Shown: one piece after another, positions 26,061 through 36,800 of the stretch
Layout: the number at the start of each line of letters is the position of its first letter
Position numbering within the stretch: position 1 is the stretch's first letter
The notes under the pieces: model-generated
The model's database searches: none
Told to the model about the DNA's origin: nothing
The model's input: the letters and a program-made list of their open reading frames with translations, nothing else
Origin: Symsagittifera roscoffensis
Lineage: Eukaryota; Xenacoelomorpha; Acoela; Convolutidae
Direction of reading: 5' to 3'
NCBI RefSeq assembly: GCF_963678635.1
Contig: NC_087066.1
Location: 30,385,301-30,449,300 of the forward strand
DNA length: 64,000 bases
Position numbers and translations under genes: made by a program

Positions 26061-26975
26061 GCCTTATTGATCCTGAGTTTAGCTGAGCACACACGCCATG
26101 ATGATCAAATATTCTTTTTATGGTTTTGTAGTGCTGCAATCAAATTTTTCGAAACTATATCTAAAGTGGAACTACTGGTGATTATCATTTTTTTTCACAG
26201 ATGTCAGCAGAACAACGCATTGCTCCAAGACATATCTTCTGACTCGTGATTACATCAAATCTTTTATCATACAAACACTCAAACTTTTTGTAGAAGCACA
26301 ATTATCACAAAATTGCATCAAATGACCAAATATGAATCGTTTGTGATTTTAAAAAAAAATTGTTTTAAAACAACTGATTTAAGAAACCAGCAGAAAATTG
26401 CATTAACGCGGATGAAGTTTCACTATCGTTATTTATTTTAATATTTTACTTCAAAATTCCAGATACAATCAAGTTTACAAGCTTTGATTACCTCAATTTA
26501 TCAATTAATTAGGGAAATCCAGAATTTCTACTTTTTTTCTATAAATTTGTATCTTTATAAAACATTTTCTCACAAATCAGCTGCCAACTGCATCATCTTC
26601 ATTGGTTTTTACGTTTTATACCAGCTCTTTCAGTCGGCCAAGATATTGTCTAAACTCTCCAAAAAAACTAACGGAAAAGATAATGTTTAAACGAAATCAT
26701 CAAATTTGATGTAAAAAAAATTAAGGTTGGAGAAAATTTTTTATTTGAAAAATTTCGTTCATTACTCAGCCAGGGAACATTTTTTGTTTGTTTTTCTTAC
26801 GATTTAGTCAGAACATCATACTTTGCTGTCAAGATAATTACTTAATGACTTAAAGATCCAATCATTATTAGATTGAATAAAGGTTTATAAATCAGGTCGA
26901 ATTTCCATACAGTTTTCGGTGATAAACTTATATTTCATTCATTTAGTTTTTTCTTCAAGATCCGCTTTGAATCTT

Positions 26976-27936
26976 CCCTAGTCGATCAAGGGAGGTTATC
27001 TTGCAAGATCTTGCAAGATTCTTGCAAAAGAGGGTTACCTTGCAAGATCTTGCAAGATGGAGGTTATCTTGCAAGATCTTGCAAGATGGAGGTTATCTTG
27101 CAAGAATCTTGAAAGAATCTTGCAAGATAACCATCCCAAAATATCTGTCGAAAAACACAAAAAAAATAACAGAAATTAGGTGTAAGATCAAAAAAATTGT
27201 TTCTAGAACGAGAATCCAAAACTTTAAATAAATGCTTAACGAATAAAATTAGACAAAAATCATGCGTTAAAAAGTAGTCGCATATTTGTTGTTAATTTAT
27301 TCAATGAGATTAAAAGTATCAACCAATCAAATCTTTTTAATTTATTCGCAATTATTGCGGCTACTGGTTTGCGAAAATTGAAGGATTATTGGTCAAAAAA
27401 TTTTTGTGACGAATTGCTTTAATTAGTTCAAACCGGGGATATTTAGTTTTTTCGACTATCGATTTCTAGTTTACTTGCGTTCATTACTCCTTTGCAATCT
27501 TCGATTAGCTATGTTCTAGGAAAGTGAAGCTTTCATCACAAACGACTTCTTCTCAAATGCGTTTTTCCTATTTTGAGAGATTAAGGTATAAGTAGTCGAT
27601 CAAAACTTGAAGATAGCCGCCTATCACAAAAAAAAGTTTTAAAAAAAGAAGCTTTCTGGGGGCAACCGCCTAGCGGGCTGTGTGTATGTAAGCGTAGCTA
27701 AGATTGCTTCCTTCTTCCACGAACGCTACTTGGTTGTCTTCGCGTGTAAAGCTGTTTTGCCCAAAAAAATTGTATCTTTAAAGATCCTGCAAAAAAAAGG
27801 TTATCTTTAAAGGAGGTTATCTTGCAAGATCTTGCAAGAATCTTGCAAGATCTTTTAAAGAGATGCATCCTCTTTAAAAGAATCTTGCAAGATTCTTGCA
27901 AGATCTTGCAAGATAACCTCCCTTGATCGACTAGGG
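26976..27936. mobile_element. 961-bp non-autonomous DNA transposon with long inverted ends
   Basis: Both ends are CCCTAGTCGATCAAGGGAGG followed by GTTATCTTGCAAGATCTTGC. The inverted match is exact for 43 bp. The palindrome ATCTTGCAAGAT is repeated in both arms, at least three blocks on the left and several on the right. Flanks read TT on both sides, so the target duplication is 2 bp or absent. No transposase inside. Superfamily not determined. Confidence 0.85.
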
Positions 27937-28671
27937 TTAGTTCCCTCTACAAATTGCTTTTACAGCTCCGTAAAAATAACTGCAAAGTAGTGTTTATTTT
28001 TGTTTAGTGGTTCATATTTAGGTGGATTTGTTCTCTCTGCCGGTTGATTTTACTCGTTGACGAACAATTTCTTGAGAATTATTTATGTTTTCCGGAAGAC
28101 ATGCTACTGCTGGGAACGTGTAACATCGGTTTTTTTTACAGTGAATAGCATCTGTTTTTTTAGCATTTTTGGGTCATAGCATAGCACTGACTTCGTACTT
28201 TTTTGGTAGAAGCATTCAAGTTCAGCGCATCGGTGTACTTTCTTAAAGCATCTTTATTTGGTGGCAACTGCTCCATAAAATGAAGCATTTTTGATTGATT
28301 TTGTTTTTCAATTTTATTTCCCACAATAATATTCGAGACAGCTTCTACATAATTATTGAATTCTATAATCACAGAAAGCATAATACCATAACGGAAATCA
28401 CCTTTAGTAGGCACAATACGATACGCTTTTGAATCAATATTCCTTAATGACAAAATCTTATTTTTTTGAAAAGTTTTCAGGATTCCTCGAAGAGAATTTT
28501 CTCTTTATAGGCGCCCAAGCCAAAACCACAGAGTCTCTATATCACAGCAGTCTCTATATCTCTCCATTCAAAACTTTTGAGGCAGCACTCTGCGTCGTAG
28601 TAGCATCCATGCATTATAATCTGAAAGTTCAAAACACTTTTTTCCAAAATAGATATAAATCTAATATTGAA

Positions 28672-28799
28672 TTCTGAAAATTGGTTTTTCTAAGACCTTG
28701 AACTGATTTTGTTCGCTTTTATGTGCTGTTTATTGAACAAAACAGCACATAAAAGCAAGTAAAATCAGTTCAAGGTCTTACAAAAACCAATTTTCAGAA
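28672..28799. repeat. Long hairpin (foldback), ~60-bp arms
   Basis: TTCTGAAAATTGGTTTTTCT and the GACCTTGAACTGATTTT stretch return as reverse complement after a loop of about 8 bases around ATTGAACA. Only a few mismatches. Could form a stable stem if transcribed, or be a foldback transposon. Confidence 0.9.
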
Positions 28800-29480
28800 T
28801 GCATTATCATTTTTGTATCAAGTGTATCACGAGTCCATCCATGAAATTTGAAAATTAAAACGCATTGCAGAGAACTGCCCTCTTGCTTGTTTTCGTTGCT
28901 GCCAAATGTGATTGGTCGATGAGTGGAGCCGGTTTGTTACGCGCGGGATGACCATTCTACAGAAAAATCCCGGATCTTAACCTTCTCATAAGATTTGTTG
29001 AAAATCTATTTTTACAATTTTCTCACAATTTCTAAAAATTTTTCTTCTTATAGCTAACAATAGTTTTTGAGACCTGCAATCAACAAAAAATGTATCAAAT
29101 CAATTCAAGAGGAACTTTTAACGTAAAAAATTTTAACTCTTAATTCTTGTTATGAAATTTGAAATCAAATTGATGAAGAGTGCGCAGAGGCGCCAAAAGT
29201 TACGGTCCTATTAGAAAAATTAGAACAATAGCAAAAATTGGAACAAAAACAAAACATATTTTGAAAAAATCTATAAAAACTTACATGTCGAAAAATATTA
29301 GAAACTGTCCTTGACGAGTATCTGAAAAGGTCCAATTTTTTTTCAAACCTCTACAATTAAAAACGAAGAACTAAAAACCGATATCAATTTACTTCAATAT
29401 TGACCCTTCTTTAAGTGTAACATAAAATTCATTTATAATCAAAAATATCAATTTTTGCAAGCACCTACTTCGTTATTTAG

Positions 29481-29741
29481 CTATTCAACAATACTAAACG
29501 CATTCATGACTCCTACAACGACACACAGCGCGAAGATGAGTTGGAAGCAGCTATCGGACAATTTCGAGACTTTTTTGCAGAGATGTTGACGGTGTATTTC
29601 AAGTGTCTTCATTTCGCATCGACAGGATTGAGAGACGAACGAAACCACGCAAAATCTACATATCAAATGAGCATTTTCTTGCTAGTGTGGTCTGCAATTT
29701 TGAGTTTATCGATAAATCAATTTTGCTCCTCATTTAATTAA
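29481..29741 (+). other. Coding-like segment resembling a BAR-domain first helix
   Basis: After the acceptor TTCGTTATTTAG the frame reads TKRIHDSYNDTQREDELEAA, then IGQFRDFFAEMLTVYF and LRDERNHAKS, and ends TAA at 29741 after a hydrophobic stretch. The first ~60 residues form a charged helix that recalls helix 1 of CIBAR-type proteins (F..L...FA.Y......LRD). It lies on the opposite strand to the other BAR-like pieces, so it would need to be a separate or rearranged copy. Confidence 0.3.
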
Positions 29742-30534
29742 AACCTGATTTGAATTTTTTCTGTATTTTAAAAAATATAAGTTTATTACTATACCAAGGT
29801 TTTACCAGATTAAGAAGCAGCTCAGTTCAGTCAATTAGCAGTGTGTTTAGTTCGACGGATAATCGGCCCATTTGGTTCAAAAACGCTCGAGAAACGGTAC
29901 AAGTTTGGTGCCGCAAGTTCAAGTTGTTTCAGCTTTTAGCAGACGCAAATTTTTTGAATGTAATTGTAGTTGCGCCTGATTTCATTTAATTCATAACATT
30001 CGGGGTCACAATATCAATTTGTCGCTCGAAGACATGGTAATAAAGTCAAGAAAACTTGTTTTTTTTTTGTAGCTGGCTTTTTCTGCAAGTGCTCCAAGCG
30101 CTCCTAGGAGTTGGAAGGGACTATGACCAAGAGTGGATTCTTCCCGAGAAAAATCAAATACTTGAAACACTCTTTGTGCATCAAATGTGATATCATATTT
30201 AAGCATCTTAAGAATTGGATTCAGAAAAGATGTTATACACGTTTTTAGGAGTCAATTGTCAAGAAAAACTGGTGTGAGTATTTTGGCTCATCAGAATTAT
30301 TCGAACTGAACAGAGCAAACTGCAACAAGCATCCCGGCTCGAGGTTTGCGATTTATGTTTCGATTTATGAGTTCGAGCGTTTTAATTTGTACTTTATATG
30401 GCGTGTGTGGGGATGTTTTTACAACAAAATCTCAAATTAAAATTAAAATTCAGCAATGAAAAATGCTGCCATTGCAGGGCCGAATTTTTCATAGTTTTGC
30501 GAATTTTAGGATCCTGGAATAGAAAAACGAGTTT

Positions 30535-30864
30535 TTGAACATGTTTATAATTTCTAAGTGGAATCCGGTTACCAAAAAGTTGCGAAATCCACAAGCAAAT
30601 GCCTTGTACTGCAAACTTTTCGGCACATTTTTTGTGGAAGGATCAAAAGTCTTTAACATCATATTTGCGCAATGCTTTCATTGCCTCGCCGAGCTCGGGC
30701 AGTGTGGTAATAAATTAAATTCCAGAAAAGTTGTCAACGAATCACTCATAGTTTGGGCCGAATATCTTAAAAAGGTTCGTAAATTTTTTTTACAGAAATT
30801 TGATGTTAAAATAATTGAAGTGTGCAATGGTTCATTGCTTTTCATTGTAATTTTTGTTCATTAA
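30535..30864 (+). other. Unrecognised 109-codon open frame
   Basis: ATG to stop. The middle part, FNIIFAQCFHCLAELGQCGN then VVNESLIVWAEYLKK, precedes a possible donor (AAG|GTTCGT at 30773). The stretch is GC-richer than its flanks. The opposite strand also has a short helix-like frame here. No family recognised; it may be an exon or chance. Confidence 0.2.
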
Positions 30865-31175
30865 GTAGTTTTTTCTTTAATTTTTTTGCGAGATGTGAGC
30901 AATCTGATATCTTCAGAGTGAAATATATTTTTGAAGCAGCCTCTTGCCGCTGATTGTTTGCTTTTTTTTGTTCAATCGATTCTGGGGTATTACCTTTAGT
31001 GTTCTCTTGTTTACAAAAAATTATTTAATATGGTCATATTTTCTACCTAAAAAACAGAACTTGAGTTTCCAGTTTGTCAGCTTATTTTTTCTGTTCAATT
31101 GTAAAATTTGTAGCTTTGGTAAGAAAACTACGCTATATGTTATATGGGATAATAGTTAAAGATCTGAACAATTAA

Positions 31176-31300
31176 ATAATTTTTTTAAGGTAACTACGTT
31201 CCTAACAAATTATAGTGAACGACTTCATTTAGCAGCTTAATTTTTTAAGGGTACTACATGCTTGACAAGCTATAGTGAACGGCTTCCTTTAGCGTGTACT
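31176..31300. repeat. Two-copy tandem repeat, ~64 bp
   Basis: AATTTTTTTAAGGTAACTAC...TATAGTGAACGACTTCATTTAGC is followed by a diverged second copy ending TATAGTGAACGGCTTCCTTTAGC. No other content. Confidence 0.75.
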
Positions 31301-32159
31301 AAAAACCCTAAAACATTCTCCAAATAAATCATAGTTTTATACTTGGCTTTTTAACAATGGTTTGTGATTATTAAGAGAAACTGAGTTTATACCTTTTTCA
31401 AAACTGAAAAAGTAAAAAGTTATTTTCTGAAATGATATATTTTTCATGCATGCGATGACGTCATCAAGCATTGTTTAGCGTGTACTTGCATTAATTCTGG
31501 AGATTTTTGGTTCACTTTCAGACTTATGTCATTTGCAACTGCATAGCCAGATTTTGGTTTTTCAAACTGAAGTTTTCTGAAAGTGCTATAGCCGTTTTTG
31601 CAAAACCCACTTATACACTTTTTGAAAAAAAATTATTGCGAGATTTTACGTTAAAAATTTAGCAGGATTCAAAAAAAAACGATTGCAGGTTTATCGCCAT
31701 CGCAAAAAATTCAATTATTTATTTCATTAAACAAATCCACATTGTAGACAGAAGGTTTTTTTTTGTTTGAAAACCAAAATATTTTCAAACATCATATTTA
31801 AAGCTTTTTGTCTGTGTTTCTAGATAAAAATGATAATGAAACTTCTTCGTAGAGTTTATCAAAAACTGGCGTCACAAAGATTGGTCGATAACTTTCCGCT
31901 ACTCTATCATTTCATTTTTTATATCGTTGTAATGTACGCTTCTTTTTAGCTTATCCGAAAAAGTATTCGAATTGATACATTGATTTACTTTGAACTGTAG
32001 TTTTTCACCCGTTACAAATTTTGAATGATTAACAATGGTATCATCGTAGGACCAAAAGTTTCATTACTTTGTATAAAATGACCACAAAACGGAATTTCAG
32101 TTGAAAAACTGCACCTGTTCAGTTTTCAAAGTCAAAAAAGTATGACGAGCACCTCGGTC

Positions 32160-32305
32160 GGCTCTCCCCCCCCCCCCCCAACCTCACAAAAGCATCAATT
32201 TGCCATAGCCTTATTAGTCCGTATGCCAATTTTAAAAACAATCACACAATGTGAACAAATTTTACATTAGTAAATTTTTGCAGTTGGGGGGAAGGAAAAA
32301 GAGCC
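32160..32305. mobile_element. hAT-like MITE (GGCTCT ends), copy 1
   Basis: 146 bp, starting GGCTCTCCCCC and ending GGAAGGAAAAAGAGCC, flanked by the perfect 8-bp duplication CCTCGGTC (32152-32159 and 32306-32313). Eight-base duplications and short inverted ends point to the hAT superfamily. Confidence 0.85.
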
Positions 32306-32371
32306 CCTCGGTCCGCAATCAGAGGCTATTAAAATCAAAAACCGTTTTCAATTTTGAGCAAATAAAACTGG

Positions 32372-32565
32372 GGGCTCTTTTTCCTTTTCCCCCACCTGCT
32401 AAAATTTACAAGTTAAAATTTTGTTCAAATTGTTCGATTGTTATGAAAATTGACAAGCAGGCCATGACAAACATATTTGGACTTCATAATAAACCTTGTA
32501 AAACCACTCGCTACACCCTAAAACTGATGCTCATGTGAGGTGGGGTGGGGGGGGGGGGGCTGGTT
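32372..32565. mobile_element. hAT-like MITE, copy 2, right end eroded
   Basis: Starts GGCTCTTTTTCCTTTTCCCC and shares the inner CTAAAATTTACAAGTTAAAA, TTCGATTGTTATGAAAATT and CTTGTAAAACCACTCG stretches with copy 3. The right end collapses into a G run without a clean GAGCC end. Confidence 0.7.
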
Positions 32566-32678
32566 TTTCTTAATTTGCTGTTTCTCCCTTCTTGTGATTT
32601 TCACCAAAAGGAAGCTTACGTTTTCCTTGCCTGATTGTTTTGAAAACTCACTTTGAACTGAATTGAGTTTGAGTTCGA

Positions 32679-32880
32679 GGCTCTTTTTCCTTTTCCCCCC
32701 ACCTGCAAATTTTTACATGTAAATTTGTTGATTACATTGTCCGATTGCAATGAAAATTTACATACAGACTAATAGGGCCACGACAAACATATTTGGTCTT
32801 TATACTCAACCTCGTAAAACCACTCGTTAAACTAATATATTGAAGGTCGTGTGAGGTGGGGGGGAAAAGGAAAAAGAGCC
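32679..32880. mobile_element. hAT-like MITE, copy 3 (complete)
   Basis: 202 bp with inverted ends GGCTCTTTTTCCTTTTCCCC, flanked by a perfect 8-bp duplication GAGTTCGA (32671-32678 and 32881-32888). Internal sequence is shared with the copies at 32.4, 34.3, 42.6 and 45.1 kb. No coding capacity. Confidence 0.93.
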
Positions 32881-33717
32881 GAGTTCGATGTAGGTCCGAA
32901 TAAAATATGATCACAAAATATGAAATATATACATCAGGAATGCTTTACGGGTTATTCATCCCTTCAGGAAGCATCCTTTTATGTTACCTAGAACAGATTA
33001 AGAGCTCTAAAATAAAAATTACTGGTAGTCAAAAAAGTGAAAACATATTTTTATTCTCACGCACGTAAAACCTAGAGAACGTTTTACAAAAGACTTGAAC
33101 CCAACTTCAGACAATGATTTGAGGTCCTTAAGAATTAAATTATTATCGACTAAACAATTATGAGCCTTGATGACTTTGACTGAAATCGACTTTTTAATTT
33201 TGGAGGTTCTAATGGGAGTAAACATTTTGTCTTAGATCTGGTTGATCTTACATTCCAACAATCATCTAAATATGAAAAAGTGAGTGCTGATTCTTTTCTG
33301 AGGAGTCTAAAAAATTTCACATGGATGGTATTAACCCAATTGCTAGCACATTTATCGTGAATCGAATCATGTCTAACTTTTTTCGCAGCGTTTGTATCTG
33401 ATTCTGATAACTTTACATGTGCTGTGCGTTTTGGAAAAAAAACACGTGCAATTTTAATAGACTACCCGACGTTAACTAAGAAAACAATTGCGAAGTTCGC
33501 CGGCAAACAAGATTCCAACACAAAAGTCTACTTCAATCTAAACTGTCCTCAACTGTTCAAACTGTCTTTCTTCTGAGATTAAGATTAATCCCCAAATCGA
33601 ACCACAATTTCTTGACAATGGTAAACTCATACCAGGCGAACTAGTCATAACTAACTGATAACTATGACTTATTAGCCGTAAATCAAGAGGTGATTAATTC
33701 GGATTTACCTTCCAAAT

Positions 33718-33849
33718 ATGGAGTCAAATAACGAGAAGGAAATCCGAGCTCGAACTGATAAAGACAGAATTCCACTACAGTCGTACTCACACGTCGGATC
33801 TGAGGTGATGACGACGTCAATTATTCGGTCTGATGACTTGAGTGCTGAG
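33718..33849 (+). CDS. SLC6 exon 1: start codon and cytosolic N-terminal tail
   Basis: Residues 1-44, beginning [12 protein letters not shown]. The exon ends GAG|GTAGTA in phase 0, which joins cleanly to the phase-0 exon at 35027. It is polar, rich in Ser/Thr and charged residues, and has no signal peptide, as expected for the cytosolic N-tail of an SLC6 protein. This pairing is inferred from phase and proximity. An alternative start is the ATG at 35063 in exon 2. Confidence 0.7.
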
Positions 33850-36800
33850 GTAGTAAATTATGTTTCTACTTTTAAGAGGCAGTCAAAGTTGCTTATATAT
33901 TCTTTCATAAACCCCTTCTTTTGGGTTTATTGAAAAGGTTTCAATCTGAGAATGCCCCAACTTAATGATTTCATGAGGTCTCCCTTCCCTCGAGCACTCT
34001 AGTTTTTTTTACATCAGGGGCCAAATGGCTCGTTGCCAAATTCCAACTCTTAAAATTACGACATAACGTTGTCTAAAAATGTTCATAAGGCTATTTGCAT
34101 GAAGAAAACACATTAGAAAAAAATCTGAAAGTTAACCTAAGTTAACGCTGAAGCTTTTTATTGCCGCCTAACGCTTTAAATTTTTGTAAATAGGTTTCTT
34201 TAATTGAATTTCAGACAAATAAACAAAAAAAAACAGAAGGTTATAAAACATAGTGTTGGGCGGGGTTATTTAATTGGGCTTTTTTCATTTTTCCACACCT
34301 GCAAACCTTAACAAGTAAAATTTTGTTCAAATGGTCCAATTATTATGAAATATGTTCAGGCTTCATGACTAACCTTGTAAATCCACTCTTTGCACCAATA
34401 AATTGATGCTGCTCGTGTGAGGTTACGATGTAGGGTATGAAGAACAAATCTGTTCACAGTTTGTTCACCATGCCAAGCTTCATTGCATTATAACTATGTT
34501 TTACAAAATTCAAAGGGTAGGTTTAGAAAACTATTTTCCACTGACCGCCCGCCCCCTCCCCACATTAGAATTTCAGTTATGGAAAACTAATTTTACATTG
34601 CCATTAAGTAAAGAAATTTCGCATTGTGAACAAACTAACTTTTGTGACCATTTTTTTCCCCAATTTTTCTAGCTTACTTCGTAACATCACGCATTCAGGC
34701 ATCATAACACGTTGGATAAGACAATTAAAAATCAGATAATTTAAAATGTGGGGTAGCGGGGGGGGGGGGTTGTAAAAGAGCCCAAAAGAGCCAGTTTTCA
34801 ATAGTTTTTCTCCACCATGTTTTTATAGGCCCACAAGACATCAAATTGTTTGGGGAGTTCTTGATTATGCAAGTAAAAGACAAAAAAATTCTTCAAACTA
34901 TTGAAGCAGATGATAATGACGAGGCTGAAAGAGTTTCCTACTACGCTATCATCATTTTAAACAAATTGTTTAAAAGAACCCAAACAAATAAAGCCTAATG
35001 GTACCCTCAATTAAAACTTTTATTAGGTGGCAGCTGAGCCGAACAACCGGGCGGCGGCACTTATGGAAGAAGAGGAGCCGAGCAAGACTTCGCGGCAGTC
35101 GTGGTCGAACCATCTTGACTTCGTGATCACTCTGCTGGGTTTTGCGGTTGGACTGGGCAATTTGTGGCGCTTCCCTTATCTATGTTTCCAACACGGAGGC
35201 GGTACGTATTTGCGTTAATTCAAGCTACTATATTTGTTTTTGGCTGAATTTGTGTTTCGAAAATACTTTTTTCAAATTAATTTTTTAATATTAATTTTTT
35301 CAGTAAATGCTGCTGAGCTCTGATATTTTGTTTTCATTAGGAAATTTTACCATTGGTTGGCCAAATAAATAGCGTAAAAAAGCAAAATAGCTAAACTTTT
35401 AGGGGTTCGAAATCTTGGCAAACTGTTAATTCAGAAAAAAGATAGATGACCAGGGTGGAATTGGGGGAGGGGTGAGATTAAGGAGGCGGGGAAAGGCGGG
35501 GATTTTGGACGCTCTTCAATTGGCATGTTGTGATTGTTCTTACTCAATTATCTCATTTTGGCTCTTTTCCAGTTTCCCACCTCCCGGGTAAAATTCCAAA
35601 GTAGGCGGCTCAAAAATTGTTCACACGGTATTTTGCATGTAAAAAATGTTGTCAAAATTTGTTCACTTGTTCACGCTGACACGTTTTGATGCAGTTTATA
35701 ACCTGAAAAATATTTTTAAATAGACTTTCACATATTGAATTTCAAAAAAAATCAAAGGGGGGACTGGAAAAGAGCCCTCATTTTAATTAACCGGTCATAA
35801 ATGACATTGACTATCGCAATTGACCTCCTTCGGAGTGAGCAAGCGTCAGTGTTATTGTGTCTTAGTTGTAATTAACACATTTTTAATTGAACTCTAGTCT
35901 TTATCTTTTTTTATTTTAAGCTAGATTAGTTCGAGTTTTAGTACATTTTATTATGGCGCAGTCTTCTCTAAATGAATATGGCATGATACTATCGATCCCT
36001 CATTCCAATGGGAAGATTGCAGGGATATGTTCCAATTGGCATTAAAAGCTAAAGAGAATATCGATATAGATAACTTATTCAATCCACTGGAATTTCCGAA
36101 ACCGGAGATTTCACAATTGTAGGAAAAACCTCGAAGCGAATCGACGACGGCAAAAATGGAACGCTTAGCTTAGAATGCAGAAGAAAGAAGCAGATTCAAT
36201 GATTCCAAAAACGCCCGAATCAAATTGGACACCAAGAAATTCAATGGAGTGCGAATGGATGAAGCAGACAAAAAGATCCACTTCATGCTATACCCAGCAC
36301 TTGGCAATGAGAATAGGAGATTTTCATATTCTTCTCAAAAAATTTTGCAAATGTCAAAGTCTTTCGGGTAAGTTTTGCCGAACTTTGGTATCTTTAAACC
36401 AAGTTTTTATTAGAAAACCCAATGTAACATTCGAACGCCATAAGTTACTCAGTAGACGCCAGAGAGACAGTGAAAGCTTGGAACCGTTCTGGGGCGCTCT
36501 AGCAGAAATGGCAAAGAACTGCGATATATCCAGCGGGAGGATGAGCGCGATTTGTCCATCTTGTAATTTAAAACGACATATCACAAAAAATTGTAAATCT
36601 CGAAGAAAAAACGTATATTCTGTATATAATCTGGAACTTGTAGATACCGAAAATGTAAATCTGTCGTATCAACCTGCTGTAAAAAACGATGTACATAAGA
36701 ATTGTTGCGGTGTAATTATTTGCATGGTCGTAAAAAAGACAAAGTGATAACGACGATCATTCGGTATTAAACGTGACGACGATATTTGACAATAATGGAA

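Noticed and set aside
28160-28453. 97-codon minus frame with IIEFNNYVEAVSNIIVG
   Set aside because: It looks helical and I considered a sorting-nexin BAR match, but it is AT-rich, lacks clear splice sites and does not fit the other BAR-like segments.
30006-30206. Coding-like segment open on both strands (minus ITFDAQRVFQVFDFSREE; plus WLFLQVLQALLGVGRDYD after a TTTTTTTTGTAG acceptor)
   Set aside because: Both strands are equally plausible, the segment is short, and no domain could be assigned.
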